In this document: piece after piece, positions 35,113-43,783 of the stretch
How the letters are laid out: each line of letters opens with the position of its first letter
Numbering within the stretch: position 1 is the stretch's first letter
Assembly (NCBI RefSeq): GCF_019207025.1
Contig: NZ_JAEEGC010000014.1
Coordinates: 1-64,000 of the forward strand
Reading direction: 5' to 3'
DNA length: 64,000 bases
Source of the DNA: Clostridium thailandense
GTDB lineage: Bacteria; Bacillota; Clostridia; Clostridiales; Clostridiaceae
The notes under the pieces: model-generated
Databases searched by the model: none
What the model was told of the DNA's origin: nothing
What the model saw: only the letters and a program-made list of their open reading frames with translations
Translations under genes and position numbers: made by a program

Positions 35113-35820
35113 ATGGAAGAGATTTTAATTGAAGATTATAAATTTATAGAAGAGTCATTAGATAAAGTTGAAATTATATTTTCTACAGCTGAAAATGATT
35201 TGGATTTTAATAAAGACACAGAAGAAGGACGTAAAAATTTAGATAACATAAAAAGATGGTTTAATGTAGAAGAGGTAGGATTTGTAAATCAGGTACATGG
35301 TGATGCTGTTATAATTTATGATAAGAGTATTTGTGAAGCAGATGCTTTAATTACAAATTTAAGAAATACAGCTATAGGGGTTTTTACCGCCGATTGTGTT
35401 CCGATTTTATTATATGATCAAAAAAACAATGTTATAGCGGCTGTTCACAGTGGGTGGAAGGGTACTTTAGTTTGTATACTACTAAAAGCTATTGAGAAAA
35501 TGGAAAAAAATTTTGGAACTAGAGGAGAAAACTTATTAGCCTTTGTAGGTCCGCACAATAGACAATGTTGTTATGAGGTAGGAGAAGAAGTTATTCTAAA
35601 GTTTAAAAATTCGGAAATATATAAAAATTTAAATTTGTTTAATGGAAGAAATTTGAGCTTGATAAATTGTATAAAGCATCAACTGACATTGAAAAATGTT
35701 AATGAGGCAAACATTCATGATCTTGATGTTTGTACATTTTGTAACGGGAAATATCCTATGCATTCATATAGAAAGGATAAAAGGGGCGGAAGAATGTTTT
35801 CATTTATAAGACTGAAATAA
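35113..35820 (+). CDS. pgeF: Peptidoglycan editing factor PgeF / multicopper-like 'polyphenol oxidase' (YlmD/YfiH)
   Basis: The 235-aa protein belongs to the YfiH/YlmD (Cu-oxidase_4) family. The metal-site residues are visible: His in FVNQVHGDAVI, Cys in GVFTADCVPILLYD and His in VIAAVHSGWKGTL. GPHNRQCCYEVG follows, and YRKDKRGGRMFSFIRL is at the end. In E. coli, PgeF removes non-canonical L-Ser from peptidoglycan precursors; other members show purine nucleoside phosphorylase activity. Which applies here is not known. TTAGGAGGATTAA precedes the ATG. phoP follows after 51 bp. Confidence 0.88.
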   Translation: MEEILIEDYKFIEESLDKVEIIFSTAENDLDFNKDTEEGRKNLDNIKRWFNVEEVGFVNQVHGDAVIIYDKSICEADALITNLRNTAIGVFTADCVPILLYDQKNNVIAAVHSGWKGTLVCILLKAIEKMEKNFGTRGENLLAFVGPHNRQCCYEVGEEVILKFKNSEIYKNLNLFNGRNLSLINCIKHQLTLKNVNEANIHDLDVCTFCNGKYPMHSYRKDKRGGRMFSFIRLK

Positions 35821-35871
35821 TAAATATATTAACTTAAGTAATATAAGTTATGAACTTTTGGAGGTTGAATT

Positions 35872-36567
35872 ATGGCAGAAGAAAAAGTATTGATAGTTGA
35901 TGATGAAGAACACATACGAGAATTGATTAAGTTTAATTTAGAGAATAGTGGATATAGAACTATTTGTGCCGACAATGGTATAGATGCATTAAAAATGACT
36001 AAAGAAGAAACTCCCCACTTGGTCCTTTTAGATTTAATGCTTCCTGGCATGGATGGTTATGACGTTTGTAAAGAAATAAGGAGAGATAATAGTATATCTT
36101 CTACTCCTATAATTATGATAACAGCTAAGGGGGAAGAGTTTGATAAGGTATTAGGTTTGGAATTAGGTGCAGATGATTACATCACTAAACCATTTTCTGT
36201 GCGGGAATTGTTAGCTAGGGTAAAGGCAATATTAAGAAGGACTAACATAAAACCTTTAGATAACTCATACAACTTTGGTAAAATTAATATAGACTTTGAA
36301 AAGCATGAAGTTATAAAAGATGAAGAAAGAGTAGATTTAACTTTAAAAGAATTTGAGCTTCTTGAAATATTAGTAAAAAATAAAGGAAGAGTTATGACTA
36401 GGGACTTTTTATTGGATAAAATATGGGGATATGAGTATATTGGTGAGACTAGAACTGTAGATGTGCATATAAGACATTTAAGACAAAAAATAGAGGAAGA
36501 CGATAAAAATCCTAAATATATTGAAACTATTCGTGGAATTGGTTATAGATTTAATTATGGAGATTAA
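35872..36567 (+). CDS. phoP: Response regulator PhoP (OmpR/PhoB family)
   Basis: The 231-aa protein has a receiver domain with the acidic pocket Asp10/Asp11, the phosphorylation site Asp54 (LVLLDLMLPGMDG), Thr in MITAKG and Lys in DYITKPFSV. A C-terminal winged-helix DNA-binding domain follows (LTLKEFELLEILVKNKGRVM, RTVDVHIRHLRQKIE, IRGIGYRF). The sensor kinase begins 3 bp after its stop, and pstSCAB-phoU follows, so this is the phosphate-starvation regulator. Its probable target sites are the TAATGTTAA-type repeats before pstS. Confidence 0.93.
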   Translation: MAEEKVLIVDDEEHIRELIKFNLENSGYRTICADNGIDALKMTKEETPHLVLLDLMLPGMDGYDVCKEIRRDNSISSTPIIMITAKGEEFDKVLGLELGADDYITKPFSVRELLARVKAILRRTNIKPLDNSYNFGKINIDFEKHEVIKDEERVDLTLKEFELLEILVKNKGRVMTRDFLLDKIWGYEYIGETRTVDVHIRHLRQKIEEDDKNPKYIETIRGIGYRFNYGD

Positions 36568-36570
36568 TTG

Positions 36571-38277
36571 ATGATGAAAATGAAAAAAAAGTTAATGTTA
36601 TCCATGTTAACTACCTTGATGTTTGGAATGTTTATTTTAGCTACATTATTTATATTTATTGAAAACTATCAATATAAGGAAAATATAAAGCAAATTTTAA
36701 AGACCAATAATGATATAATAATAAATGTTTTAAAAAATGAAAATATAAAAAATAAAGAATCCTTCTTTAAAGCAAATTTTAAGAATGAGGAAATAAGAGA
36801 AACTTTTATAGATAGAAGCGGCAAAGTATTAAGCGATTCTATTGCAGATCCAGTAACTATGGATAATCATAATGGTAGAGAAGAGGTACAAAATGCCAGA
36901 AAGTATGGAGAGGGGTATAGTATAAGACATAGCTTTACACTTGGTCAGGACACAATCTATTTTGCTACTACATTTAGCGATGGTTATGTAGTAAGAAGCT
37001 CCATGACTATACAGGCAGTTAGGGGAATAGAAGGTAAATATTTTAAGTATTATATGGCAGTTTTAACTCTTTCGGTAGCATTTTCAGTTTTATTTGCATC
37101 TAAGTTATCGCAGTCTATTGCAAAACCTATAAAGAATCTAGAATTTACAACTTCAAGGATAGCTGAAGGAGAATTATATAGAAGAGTAAAAATATATTCT
37201 GATGATGAAATAGGCAACTTAGCAAAAACATTTGATAATATGGCAGATAAACTTCAGGAAACAATAAACGACTCTCTAGATAAACAAAATAAGTTAGAGG
37301 CTATATTAAGAAGTATGGATAGTGGAGTTATTGCAGTAGACAGAAATCATAAGGTTATTATTATTAACCCTTATGCTAAAAGGATATTTGGCATAAATAG
37401 AAATATCATAGGCGAAAATCTTATGGATAATATAAGAGATTTTGAGTTGGAAAATATATTTGAAGATAATAATGATGACTATAAAGAACTAAAGATATTA
37501 TGGCCAAAGGAAAGAGAACTAAGAATTAGAACGGCGGATATTATAAATAATAAAGATAAGATAGGTACAGTTGCAGTAGTCAATGATATTACAGATATCA
37601 AAAAATTTGAAAATATGCGCTCACAGTTTGTTGCCAATGTTTCTCATGAGCTCAAGACGCCACTTACATCGATAAAAGGTTTTGCTGAAACATTAAGATA
37701 TGTGGATGACCCAGCAAATAAAGAGAAATTCTTAGGTATAATTAACGATGAAGCAGACAGGTTAACAAGATTGATTAATGATATATTGATTTTATCTAAC
37801 ATAGAAAATGAAACAAACGAAAAGGTCGAAGAAATTAAAGTCAATAGCATTGTTAATGATGTGTGTTATTTAATGAAAAATTTAGCTAAAAAGAAAGAGG
37901 TTAATTTGACTATAGAATTAAAAGAAGTTCCTGATTTGTTAGGTGACTGTGATAGATTTAAACAGATGATCATAAACTTAGTGGATAATGCCATAAAGTA
38001 CACAGATTGTAAAGGAAGTATAAAGGTTCAAACAAACTATTTAAATAATAATTGTATTATATCTATTGAGGATACTGGTGTTGGTATTCCTAAAGAGCAT
38101 ATAGAGAGATTATTTGAAAGATTTTATAGGGTGGATAAGGCCAGGTCAAGGGCTCAAGGAGGAACTGGTTTAGGATTGGCTATAGTAAAACATATAGTAA
38201 TGCTATTTAATGGAACTATTAGCGTAGAAAGTGAAGTGGGAAGAGGAAGTAGGTTTATTATTAAAATACCCTGCTAA
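36571..38277 (+). CDS. phoR: Phosphate regulon sensor histidine kinase PhoR
   Basis: The ATG at 36571 follows GGAGA at good spacing. The 568-aa protein has TM1 (about 10-30) and an extracytoplasmic sensor domain (about 31-157). TM2 (about 158-178), a HAMP domain (about 180-232) and a PAS domain (about 240-340) follow. The HisKA region holds the phosphorylated His359 (NVSHELKTPLTSIKGF) and the ATPase domain holds the N box NLVDNAIKYTD, DTGVGIPKEH and GGTGLGLAIVKH. It would phosphorylate PhoP. This is the full-length architecture of Bacillus-type PhoR. Confidence 0.93.
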   Translation: MMKMKKKLMLSMLTTLMFGMFILATLFIFIENYQYKENIKQILKTNNDIIINVLKNENIKNKESFFKANFKNEEIRETFIDRSGKVLSDSIADPVTMDNHNGREEVQNARKYGEGYSIRHSFTLGQDTIYFATTFSDGYVVRSSMTIQAVRGIEGKYFKYYMAVLTLSVAFSVLFASKLSQSIAKPIKNLEFTTSRIAEGELYRRVKIYSDDEIGNLAKTFDNMADKLQETINDSLDKQNKLEAILRSMDSGVIAVDRNHKVIIINPYAKRIFGINRNIIGENLMDNIRDFELENIFEDNNDDYKELKILWPKERELRIRTADIINNKDKIGTVAVVNDITDIKKFENMRSQFVANVSHELKTPLTSIKGFAETLRYVDDPANKEKFLGIINDEADRLTRLINDILILSNIENETNEKVEEIKVNSIVNDVCYLMKNLAKKKEVNLTIELKEVPDLLGDCDRFKQMIINLVDNAIKYTDCKGSIKVQTNYLNNNCIISIEDTGVGIPKEHIERLFERFYRVDKARSRAQGGTGLGLAIVKHIVMLFNGTISVESEVGRGSRFIIKIPC

Positions 38278-38284
38278 ATAAAAG

Positions 38285-38451
38285 TAATGTTAAGTTAATG
38301 TTAAATTCAACACTAACTTAACTAGTTGAATATTAAGAAAACACCTTTAAGAAGATTAAACTTAAAGGTGTTTTTATTTTAAGATTTATTAAATAAACAC
38401 ATTTTTAATGTTAAGTTTAATTAACATGAGTATAATAATAGGTTAACGTTA
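38285..38451 (+). promoter_or_regulatory. Probable PhoP-binding repeats before pstS
   Basis: TAATGTTAA occurs at 38285-38293, 38296-38304 (11 bp apart) and 38406-38414. Its reverse-complement core TTAACA occurs at 38421, and TTAACGTTA at 38443 lies 22 bp further on. Bacillus PhoP binds TTAACA-type direct repeats with about 11-bp period, so this fits a Pho box array. The function is inferred. Confidence 0.55.
38338..38380 (+). terminator. Terminator after phoR
   Basis: AAACACCTTTAAG and CTTAAAGGTGTTT form a 13-bp stem, followed by TTATTTT. It separates phoPR from pst. Confidence 0.88.
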
Positions 38452-38460
38452 GGGGTATAT

Positions 38461-38466
38461 TATAAT
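38461..38466 (+). promoter_or_regulatory. pstS promoter -10 box
   Basis: A perfect TATAAT lies about 45 bp before pstS. The expected -35 position has no consensus box but overlaps the TTAACGTTA repeat, as expected of an activator-dependent promoter. Confidence 0.6.
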
Positions 38467-38511
38467 ACATGTACGAAACAAGCACACAAATTTCGAGGAG
38501 GGTTTATTATA

Positions 38512-39402
38512 ATGAAGAAAAAAAGTTTAAAAGTTATCATAGCAGCTATGGCAATAACAGTCATGGCAGGAGCTTTTGTTGGATGTGGATCCAAACAAGA
38601 AGCATCAAATTCTGGAAGCAGTAATAAACAAGTATCAGGTTCAATAACTCTTGCAGGATCAACTGCACTTCAACCACTAGCTGAGCAAGCAGGAAAACAA
38701 TTCACACAAAAAAATTCAGGAGCTACAATTAATGTACAAGGTGGAGGAAGTGGAACAGGGTTAAAATTGGTTTCAGAAGGAACAGCCGATATAGGAAACT
38801 CTGATGTCGCAGCGGAAACAAAATTAGATAAGGACAAAGCTAAGGAATTAGTTGATCATAAGGTTTGTGCAATTGGATTTGCAGTAGTAGCTAATAGTGA
38901 TGTAAAGGTAGAGAATTTAACTAAAGATCAAATACAAAAAATATTTACTGGTGAAATAACTAACTGGAAACAGGTTGGTGGAGATGATTTATCTATAAGT
39001 GTAATAAATAGAACTAAGTCATCTGGTACTAGAGCAACATTTAAGGACACTGTAATGAGTGGAAAAGATGAAAAGGAAGGACTAGGAATAACTCAGGATT
39101 CAAATGGTAGTGTAGAGAAATCAATTACGTCTACAAAGGGTTCTATAAGTTACTTAGCTTTATCATATATAACTGAAGATGTTAAGAAAAACTTAAAAGT
39201 GATGAAAATAGATGGAATAGAAGCAAATAAAGAGAACATAACAACTGGTAAATACCCTTTCTGGTCATATGAGCATATGTATACTAAAGGTGAAGCTAAG
39301 GATTTAGCAAAAGCATTTATTGATTACATGGGAAGCGAAGAAAATAAAGCTTTAGTTGAAAAATTAGGATATATTCCATCAAGCGATATGAAGGTTAAAT
39401 AA
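38512..39402 (+). CDS. pstS: Phosphate ABC transporter substrate-binding lipoprotein PstS
   Basis: PstS binds extracellular phosphate. The 296-aa precursor has a lipoprotein signal peptide (MKKKSLKVIIAAMAITVMAG) and lipobox ending at Cys25 (FVGCGS). A Ser/Asn linker follows, then the mature domain with SITLAGSTALQPLAEQ, QGGGSGTGLKLVSEGTADIG and NRTKSSGTRATF, whose Ser, Thr, Asp and Arg residues form the phosphate pocket. GAGGAGGGTTTATTATA precedes the ATG. Strong hairpins after the stop probably raise PstS output over the rest of the operon. Confidence 0.95.
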   Translation: MKKKSLKVIIAAMAITVMAGAFVGCGSKQEASNSGSSNKQVSGSITLAGSTALQPLAEQAGKQFTQKNSGATINVQGGGSGTGLKLVSEGTADIGNSDVAAETKLDKDKAKELVDHKVCAIGFAVVANSDVKVENLTKDQIQKIFTGEITNWKQVGGDDLSISVINRTKSSGTRATFKDTVMSGKDEKEGLGITQDSNGSVEKSITSTKGSISYLALSYITEDVKKNLKVMKIDGIEANKENITTGKYPFWSYEHMYTKGEAKDLAKAFIDYMGSEENKALVEKLGYIPSSDMKVK

Positions 39403-39409
39403 TTTGTTG

Positions 39410-39480
39410 GCTGGTCGCTAAAACGGCCAGCTGTTTAAATCCTATTTATTGTAAAAAAATATTACAATAAATAGGATTTA
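39410..39480 (+). terminator. Two consecutive hairpins between pstS and pstC
   Basis: GCTGGTCG (39410-39417) pairs with CGGCCAGC (39424-39431). Then TAAATCC..GTAA (39436-39454) is the exact 19-bp reverse complement of 39462-39480, with a 7-base loop. Neither is followed by a long T-run, so they may act as partial attenuator or RNA-stabilising stems rather than full terminators. Confidence 0.7.
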
Positions 39481-39485
39481 ACTAC

Positions 39486-39548
39486 TCAGCTTCTATGCAA
39501 AATTAAGAATTGATATGATTAGTAGTCTTAACTTTGCATAAAAGCTGA
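39486..39548 (+). repeat. Third hairpin in the pstS-pstC gap
   Basis: Segment 39486-39508 (TCAGCTTCTATGCAAA...) pairs with 39526-39548 (...TTTGCATAAAAGCTGA) in about 20 pairs with two internal mismatches. Confidence 0.65.
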
Positions 39549-39613
39549 AGGATTTTACTGAATCAAGTAGGCTATTATTAAAATAAAAATATTAAAGAGT
39601 AGAGGTTGGTAAT

Positions 39614-40507
39614 ATGAAGGAAAGGACTTTATGGCAAAAATTAAAGAGCGAATATATAGGAAGAGGATTTGCTTTATTATGCGGTTTATTAATAATAATT
39701 TTAACTATTAGTATAATAGCTTTTGTGGCATCAAAGGGATTGAGTACCTTTATTAAGCATGGATATTCGCTAACAGACTTTTTGTTTGGATCACAGTGGA
39801 GCCCTGACAGCGATAAGCCTAAATTAGGCGCCCTTATATTTATTACAGGTTCTACCCTTGTTTCTATAGGAGCTGTGATTATAAGTGCTCCTATAAGTAT
39901 CGCATTAGCAATATTTATAAACTATATATCTCCTGATATTGGAACAAAAGTACTTCAACCTGCACTGGAATTATTTGTTGGAATTCCGTCAGTAGTATAT
40001 GGTTGGATTGGATTTAGTGTGTTATTGCCATTTATAAAAAAAGGATTTGGAGGAATAGGTTTTAGTTTAATAGCAGGTATATTAGTTTTAAGTATAATGA
40101 TACTTCCAACTATAGCGAGTATATCTGCGGATGCGGTTAGAGTAGTTCCTAAAAGTTATTTAGAAGCTTCTTATGGATTAGGATCAACAAGATGGCAGAC
40201 AATAAGTAAGGTTATAGTGCCAGCAGCTAAAAATGGAATTTTAACGGGCGTAGTTTTAGGCCTTGCCAGGGCATTTGGTGAAGCTTTAGCAGTGCAAATG
40301 GTTATAGGAAATTCAGTAAAGTTTGCTAAAAACTTATTAAGTCCTACAACTACGTTAACAAGCATTATTACTATGGATATGGGAAATACAGTAGGAGGAA
40401 CAGCATGGAATGACGCTTTATGGTCTCTTGCATTATTACTGCTAATTATATCATTCATATTCATATTAATAATAAGAGCTATCGGAAAAAGAGGTGATAT
40501 TAAATAA
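39614..40507 (+). CDS. pstC: Phosphate ABC transporter permease PstC
   Basis: The 297-aa protein is an inner-membrane permease subunit with six predicted segments (first about 16-38). The family EAA-loop region reads EASYGLGSTRWQTISKVIVPAA near residue 185, where it contacts the ATPase. FGEALAVQMVIGN follows. GAGGTTGGTAAT precedes the ATG. Its stop overlaps the pstA start (TAATG), giving coupled translation. Confidence 0.94.
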   Translation: MKERTLWQKLKSEYIGRGFALLCGLLIIILTISIIAFVASKGLSTFIKHGYSLTDFLFGSQWSPDSDKPKLGALIFITGSTLVSIGAVIISAPISIALAIFINYISPDIGTKVLQPALELFVGIPSVVYGWIGFSVLLPFIKKGFGGIGFSLIAGILVLSIMILPTIASISADAVRVVPKSYLEASYGLGSTRWQTISKVIVPAAKNGILTGVVLGLARAFGEALAVQMVIGNSVKFAKNLLSPTTTLTSIITMDMGNTVGGTAWNDALWSLALLLLIISFIFILIIRAIGKRGDIK

Positions 40508-41394
40508 TGAATGCTAAGTTAAAGGACAAAATATGGACTATTATTCTATATATTATATCTGGACTTGTAGTAGCTCTTCTAGTGTTCTTAATTGGATATA
40601 TATTGTTTAAAGGAGGAGACTGTTTAAAGCCATCCTTCTTATTCGGAAATCCAAAAATTGGAGAAGCTGGTGGAGGAATTGGACCTCAACTCTTTAATTC
40701 TTTCTATATGCTAATTATCTCTTTGATTATAACAATACCTTTTGGAGTTGGAGCAGGAATATACTTAGCTGAATATGCAAAGGAAGGGTTTTTGCTAAGA
40801 TTTATAAGGTTATGTATAGAGACTATGGCATCTTTGCCATCTATAGTTGTTGGTTTATTTGGTCTTTTGGTATTTGTTGACATGACTAAATGGGGATTTA
40901 CTTTACTTTCAGGTGCGCTGGCTATAACGGTTCTAAACTTACCGGCACTTACAAGAGTAAGTGAAAATGCTATAAAAGAGGCTGGAAAACCAGTTAAAGA
41001 AGCGAGCTTAGGACTTGGGGCAACGCAGTGGCAAACTATTACAAAGGTTATCCTTCCTTCAGCTATTCCTCAAATTTTAACGGGAGTAATACTTGCAGCT
41101 GGAAGAATATTTGGTGAAGCTGCAGCTTTACTTTATACGGCAGGTATGAGTGCGCCAATACTTCATTTCAATAATTTTAGTTTAGTTGAGAAAACATCAC
41201 CCTTTAGTGTTATGAGACCTGCAGAGACTTTAGCTGTTTATATATGGAAACTAAATTCGGAAGGAATGGTTCCAGATGCTGCACAAATAGCTAATAGAGC
41301 ATCAGCTGTTTTGATTATAATGGTATTAGTATTTAACATATCTGCTAGAATATTCGGTAAAAAAATATATCAACTATATGCAGGTAAGAAATAA
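40507..41394 (+). CDS. pstA: Phosphate ABC transporter permease PstA
   Basis: This is the second permease subunit, 295 aa, again with about six membrane segments. It has FGVGAGIYLAEYAKEG, the region METMASLPSIVVGLFGL-like near residue 115, the EAA loop KEASLGLGATQWQTITKVILPSA near 160 and IFGEAAALLYTAGMS near 200. The ATG shares its A with the pstC stop codon. pstB starts 12 bp after the stop. With PstC it forms the phosphate channel. Confidence 0.94.
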   Translation: MNAKLKDKIWTIILYIISGLVVALLVFLIGYILFKGGDCLKPSFLFGNPKIGEAGGGIGPQLFNSFYMLIISLIITIPFGVGAGIYLAEYAKEGFLLRFIRLCIETMASLPSIVVGLFGLLVFVDMTKWGFTLLSGALAITVLNLPALTRVSENAIKEAGKPVKEASLGLGATQWQTITKVILPSAIPQILTGVILAAGRIFGEAAALLYTAGMSAPILHFNNFSLVEKTSPFSVMRPAETLAVYIWKLNSEGMVPDAAQIANRASAVLIIMVLVFNISARIFGKKIYQLYAGKK

Positions 41395-41406
41395 GGAGGA
41401 AGCTAT

Positions 41407-42156
41407 ATGGGCATAATGCAAACTAATAATCTTGACTTATATTATGGAAATACTCAAGCTTTAAAAAAGATTAATTTGGATATAGAAAAAAACGCAGTTA
41501 CGGCTTTAATAGGTCCATCAGGATGCGGAAAGTCAACTTTTTTAAGAACTCTTAATAGAATGAACGACTTGATTGAATCTGTAAAAATAGAAGGAGAAGT
41601 TTTTTTTGAAGGTCAAGATATATATAAAGATTGTGATGTTATAGAGTTAAGAAAGAGAGTAGGTATGGTTTTTCAAAAGCCTAATCCATTTCCAATGTCA
41701 ATATATGATAACATAGCATATGGTCCTAGAATTCATGGAATAAAAGATAAAAGCAAATTAGATGCATTAGTGGAAAATAGTTTAAAAGGCGCTGCACTTT
41801 GGGAGGAAGTTAACGACAGATTAAATAAAAGTGCATTAGGACTTTCAGGAGGACAACAGCAAAGATTATGTATAGCAAGAACTCTTGCTGTAGAACCAGA
41901 AGTATTACTTATGGATGAGCCGACTTCAGCATTAGATCCAATTTCTACTTTAAAAATAGAGGAATTAATGGATGAGTTAAAGAAAAAATATACAATAATA
42001 ATTGTTACACATAATATGCAGCAAGCAGGTAGAATATCGGATTATACAGCTTTTTTCTTAAATGGTGAAATTGTAGAAGATGGAAAGACAGAAGGTATTT
42101 TCTATAAGCCTAAGGATAAGAGAACAGAAGATTATATAACTGGAAGATTTGGATAG
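41407..42156 (+). CDS. pstB: Phosphate ABC transporter ATP-binding protein PstB
   Basis: PstB powers the Pst importer. The 249-aa protein shows Walker [11 protein letters not shown] (about 35-44) and the PstB-typical [21 protein letters not shown]-loop region. The ABC signature [16 protein letters not shown], Walker [14 protein letters not shown] and the switch His in [13 protein letters not shown] are also present. AAGGAGGAAGCTAT precedes the ATG. phoU follows after about 67 bp, completing a standard pstSCAB-phoU operon. Confidence 0.96.
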   Translation: MGIMQTNNLDLYYGNTQALKKINLDIEKNAVTALIGPSGCGKSTFLRTLNRMNDLIESVKIEGEVFFEGQDIYKDCDVIELRKRVGMVFQKPNPFPMSIYDNIAYGPRIHGIKDKSKLDALVENSLKGAALWEEVNDRLNKSALGLSGGQQQRLCIARTLAVEPEVLLMDEPTSALDPISTLKIEELMDELKKKYTIIIVTHNMQQAGRISDYTAFFLNGEIVEDGKTEGIFYKPKDKRTEDYITGRFG

Positions 42157-42223
42157 AATATTAGTTAAATACTATAAAATATATGGTAATATAGATATAG
42201 TATTCGATAAAAGAGGTGATATT

Positions 42224-42880
42224 ATGACAAGAACAGGTTTTGATTTAGCATTAGAGGAATTGCACAATGATTTATTAAGAATGGGAAGTATAGTAGAAAA
42301 ACAAATACATCAATGCATGGAAGCTTTAGTTAAACAAGATGAGGAACTGGCACAGCAAATTATTAAAAATGATGATTTGGTAGATAAACTTAATAGAGAT
42401 ATTGAGGATAAATGTATCAAACTAACAGCTAAAGAGCAGCCGCTTGCTAGAGATTTAAGAACTATATTTACTACTACTAAATTAGTTACAGACCTTGAAA
42501 GGATGGCAGATTATGCAGTTGATATAGCGAAAATAACCTTAAGACTAAAAAATGAGAAATATATTAAAGAACTAATAGATATTCCTAAGATGGCTGTAAT
42601 GGTTAACTCTATGATAAAAAGTTCCTTGGATGCTTATGTTGCAGCAGATGTAGAGAATGCATATGCAGCATGTAAATTAGATGACGAAATAGATGAGTTA
42701 TATAAGAATATTTTCAATGAACTTTTAACGATAGCATCAAAAGATTTAAAAAATGTCAATCAGATAACTCAACTTTTATTTGTATGTAAATACTTAGAGA
42801 GAATTGCAGACCATGCAACTAATATATGTGAATGGACTATATATTTAGTAACTGGTGAACAAAAAGATCTTAATGAATAA
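42224..42880 (+). CDS. phoU: Phosphate signalling protein PhoU
   Basis: I chose the ATG at 42224, 4-6 bp after AGAGGTGA; an upstream in-frame ATG at 42149 overlaps pstB and gives unconserved sequence. The 218-aa protein is two three-helix bundles with the metal-binding repeats TTTKLVTDLERMADYAVDIA and VCKYLERIADHATNICEWTI (E/DxxxD pattern). PhoU links Pst transport state to PhoR inhibition. A strong terminator follows at 42888. Confidence 0.94.
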   Translation: MTRTGFDLALEELHNDLLRMGSIVEKQIHQCMEALVKQDEELAQQIIKNDDLVDKLNRDIEDKCIKLTAKEQPLARDLRTIFTTTKLVTDLERMADYAVDIAKITLRLKNEKYIKELIDIPKMAVMVNSMIKSSLDAYVAADVENAYAACKLDDEIDELYKNIFNELLTIASKDLKNVNQITQLLFVCKYLERIADHATNICEWTIYLVTGEQKDLNE

Positions 42881-42887
42881 GTAAATT

Positions 42888-42918
42888 AAAAGTCAGTTTT
42901 GAAAAAAACTGACTTTTT
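42888..42918 (+). terminator. Terminator of the pst operon
   Basis: AAAAGTCAGTTTT and AAACTGACTTTTTT form a stem with a GAAA-type loop, followed by T. The remaining sequence to 43159 is AT-rich; TTTACT-16-TATACT (43090-43117) may be the promoter of the next operon. Confidence 0.88.
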
Positions 42919-43159
42919 TATTTGAAAAAATATAGAAAAAAACAATACATAAATTAAAGAAAATAATAAAAAAAATTAAAAGGTACTAATTTTAAGTGAT
43001 ATTTTGTCAAAAAAGGTTATAAAATAATACATTTTATTATTTTATGAAATGTATAACGTTTACATAAATGGCGAATGTTAAAATTATATTTTACTTTAGT
43101 TAATTTTATGTTATACTTTATAAGGTCGAATATATAATTTCAACATTAGGAGGTATAAA

Positions 43160-43783
43160 ATGTTTAACTTAACTCCAAAAGAAGACAAATTTTATGATTA
43201 TTTTATCGATGTTGCAAAAATTGCGTATAAGGCGTCTAATATGCTTGTGGAATTTCTGAAAGATTTGGATAACTCAGAAGAGAATCTCAAGAAACTTAAG
43301 GATATCGAGCATGAGGGAGATAAAAAACAACATGAGATACTAGAACAATTAAATAAGACCTTTATAACACCTTTTGACAGAGAAGATATTTATGTTATTG
43401 CAAAAGATATGGATGATGTCATAGACCTAATAGAATCAGCGGCGAGTAGATTTGTTATGCTTAATGTAAGTAATTGTACAAAAGAGGCTGAGATGCTAAG
43501 TGAAATGATAGTTAAATGTTGTGAAGAGTTAATAACATTAATGGAAGAGTTCAAAAACATGAAAACTAGCAAAGAATTACCTAAAAAAATTATAGAAATT
43601 AACAGACTAGAAGAAGACGGTGATAAGGTTTCAAGAAAGGCCATAATGGATCTATTTAGAAGCGATATCGAAGTTATTGAAGTAATTAAATGGAGAGAGA
43701 TTTATCAATATCTTGAAGATACATTAGATGCTTGTGAAGATTTAGCTAATGTTGTAGAAGGAGTAGTAATGAAAAATGCTTAG
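43160..43783 (+). CDS. DUF47 family protein (PhoU-like, Pit accessory)
   Basis: The 207-aa, all-helical protein matches DUF47, a PhoU-related family that accompanies PiT transporters. It shows FYDYFIDVAKIAYKASNMLVEF, KLKDIEHEGDKKQHEILEQL and FITPFDREDIYVIAKDMDDVIDLIES, with further conserved sequence at INRLEEDGDKVSRKAIMDLF and KWREIYQYLEDTLDACEDLANVVEG. Acidic D/E-rich pairs resemble PhoU metal sites. The pit gene overlaps its end by 8 bp, so the two proteins are made together. It probably gates or regulates the transporter. Confidence 0.9.
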   Translation: MFNLTPKEDKFYDYFIDVAKIAYKASNMLVEFLKDLDNSEENLKKLKDIEHEGDKKQHEILEQLNKTFITPFDREDIYVIAKDMDDVIDLIESAASRFVMLNVSNCTKEAEMLSEMIVKCCEELITLMEEFKNMKTSKELPKKIIEINRLEEDGDKVSRKAIMDLFRSDIEVIEVIKWREIYQYLEDTLDACEDLANVVEGVVMKNA

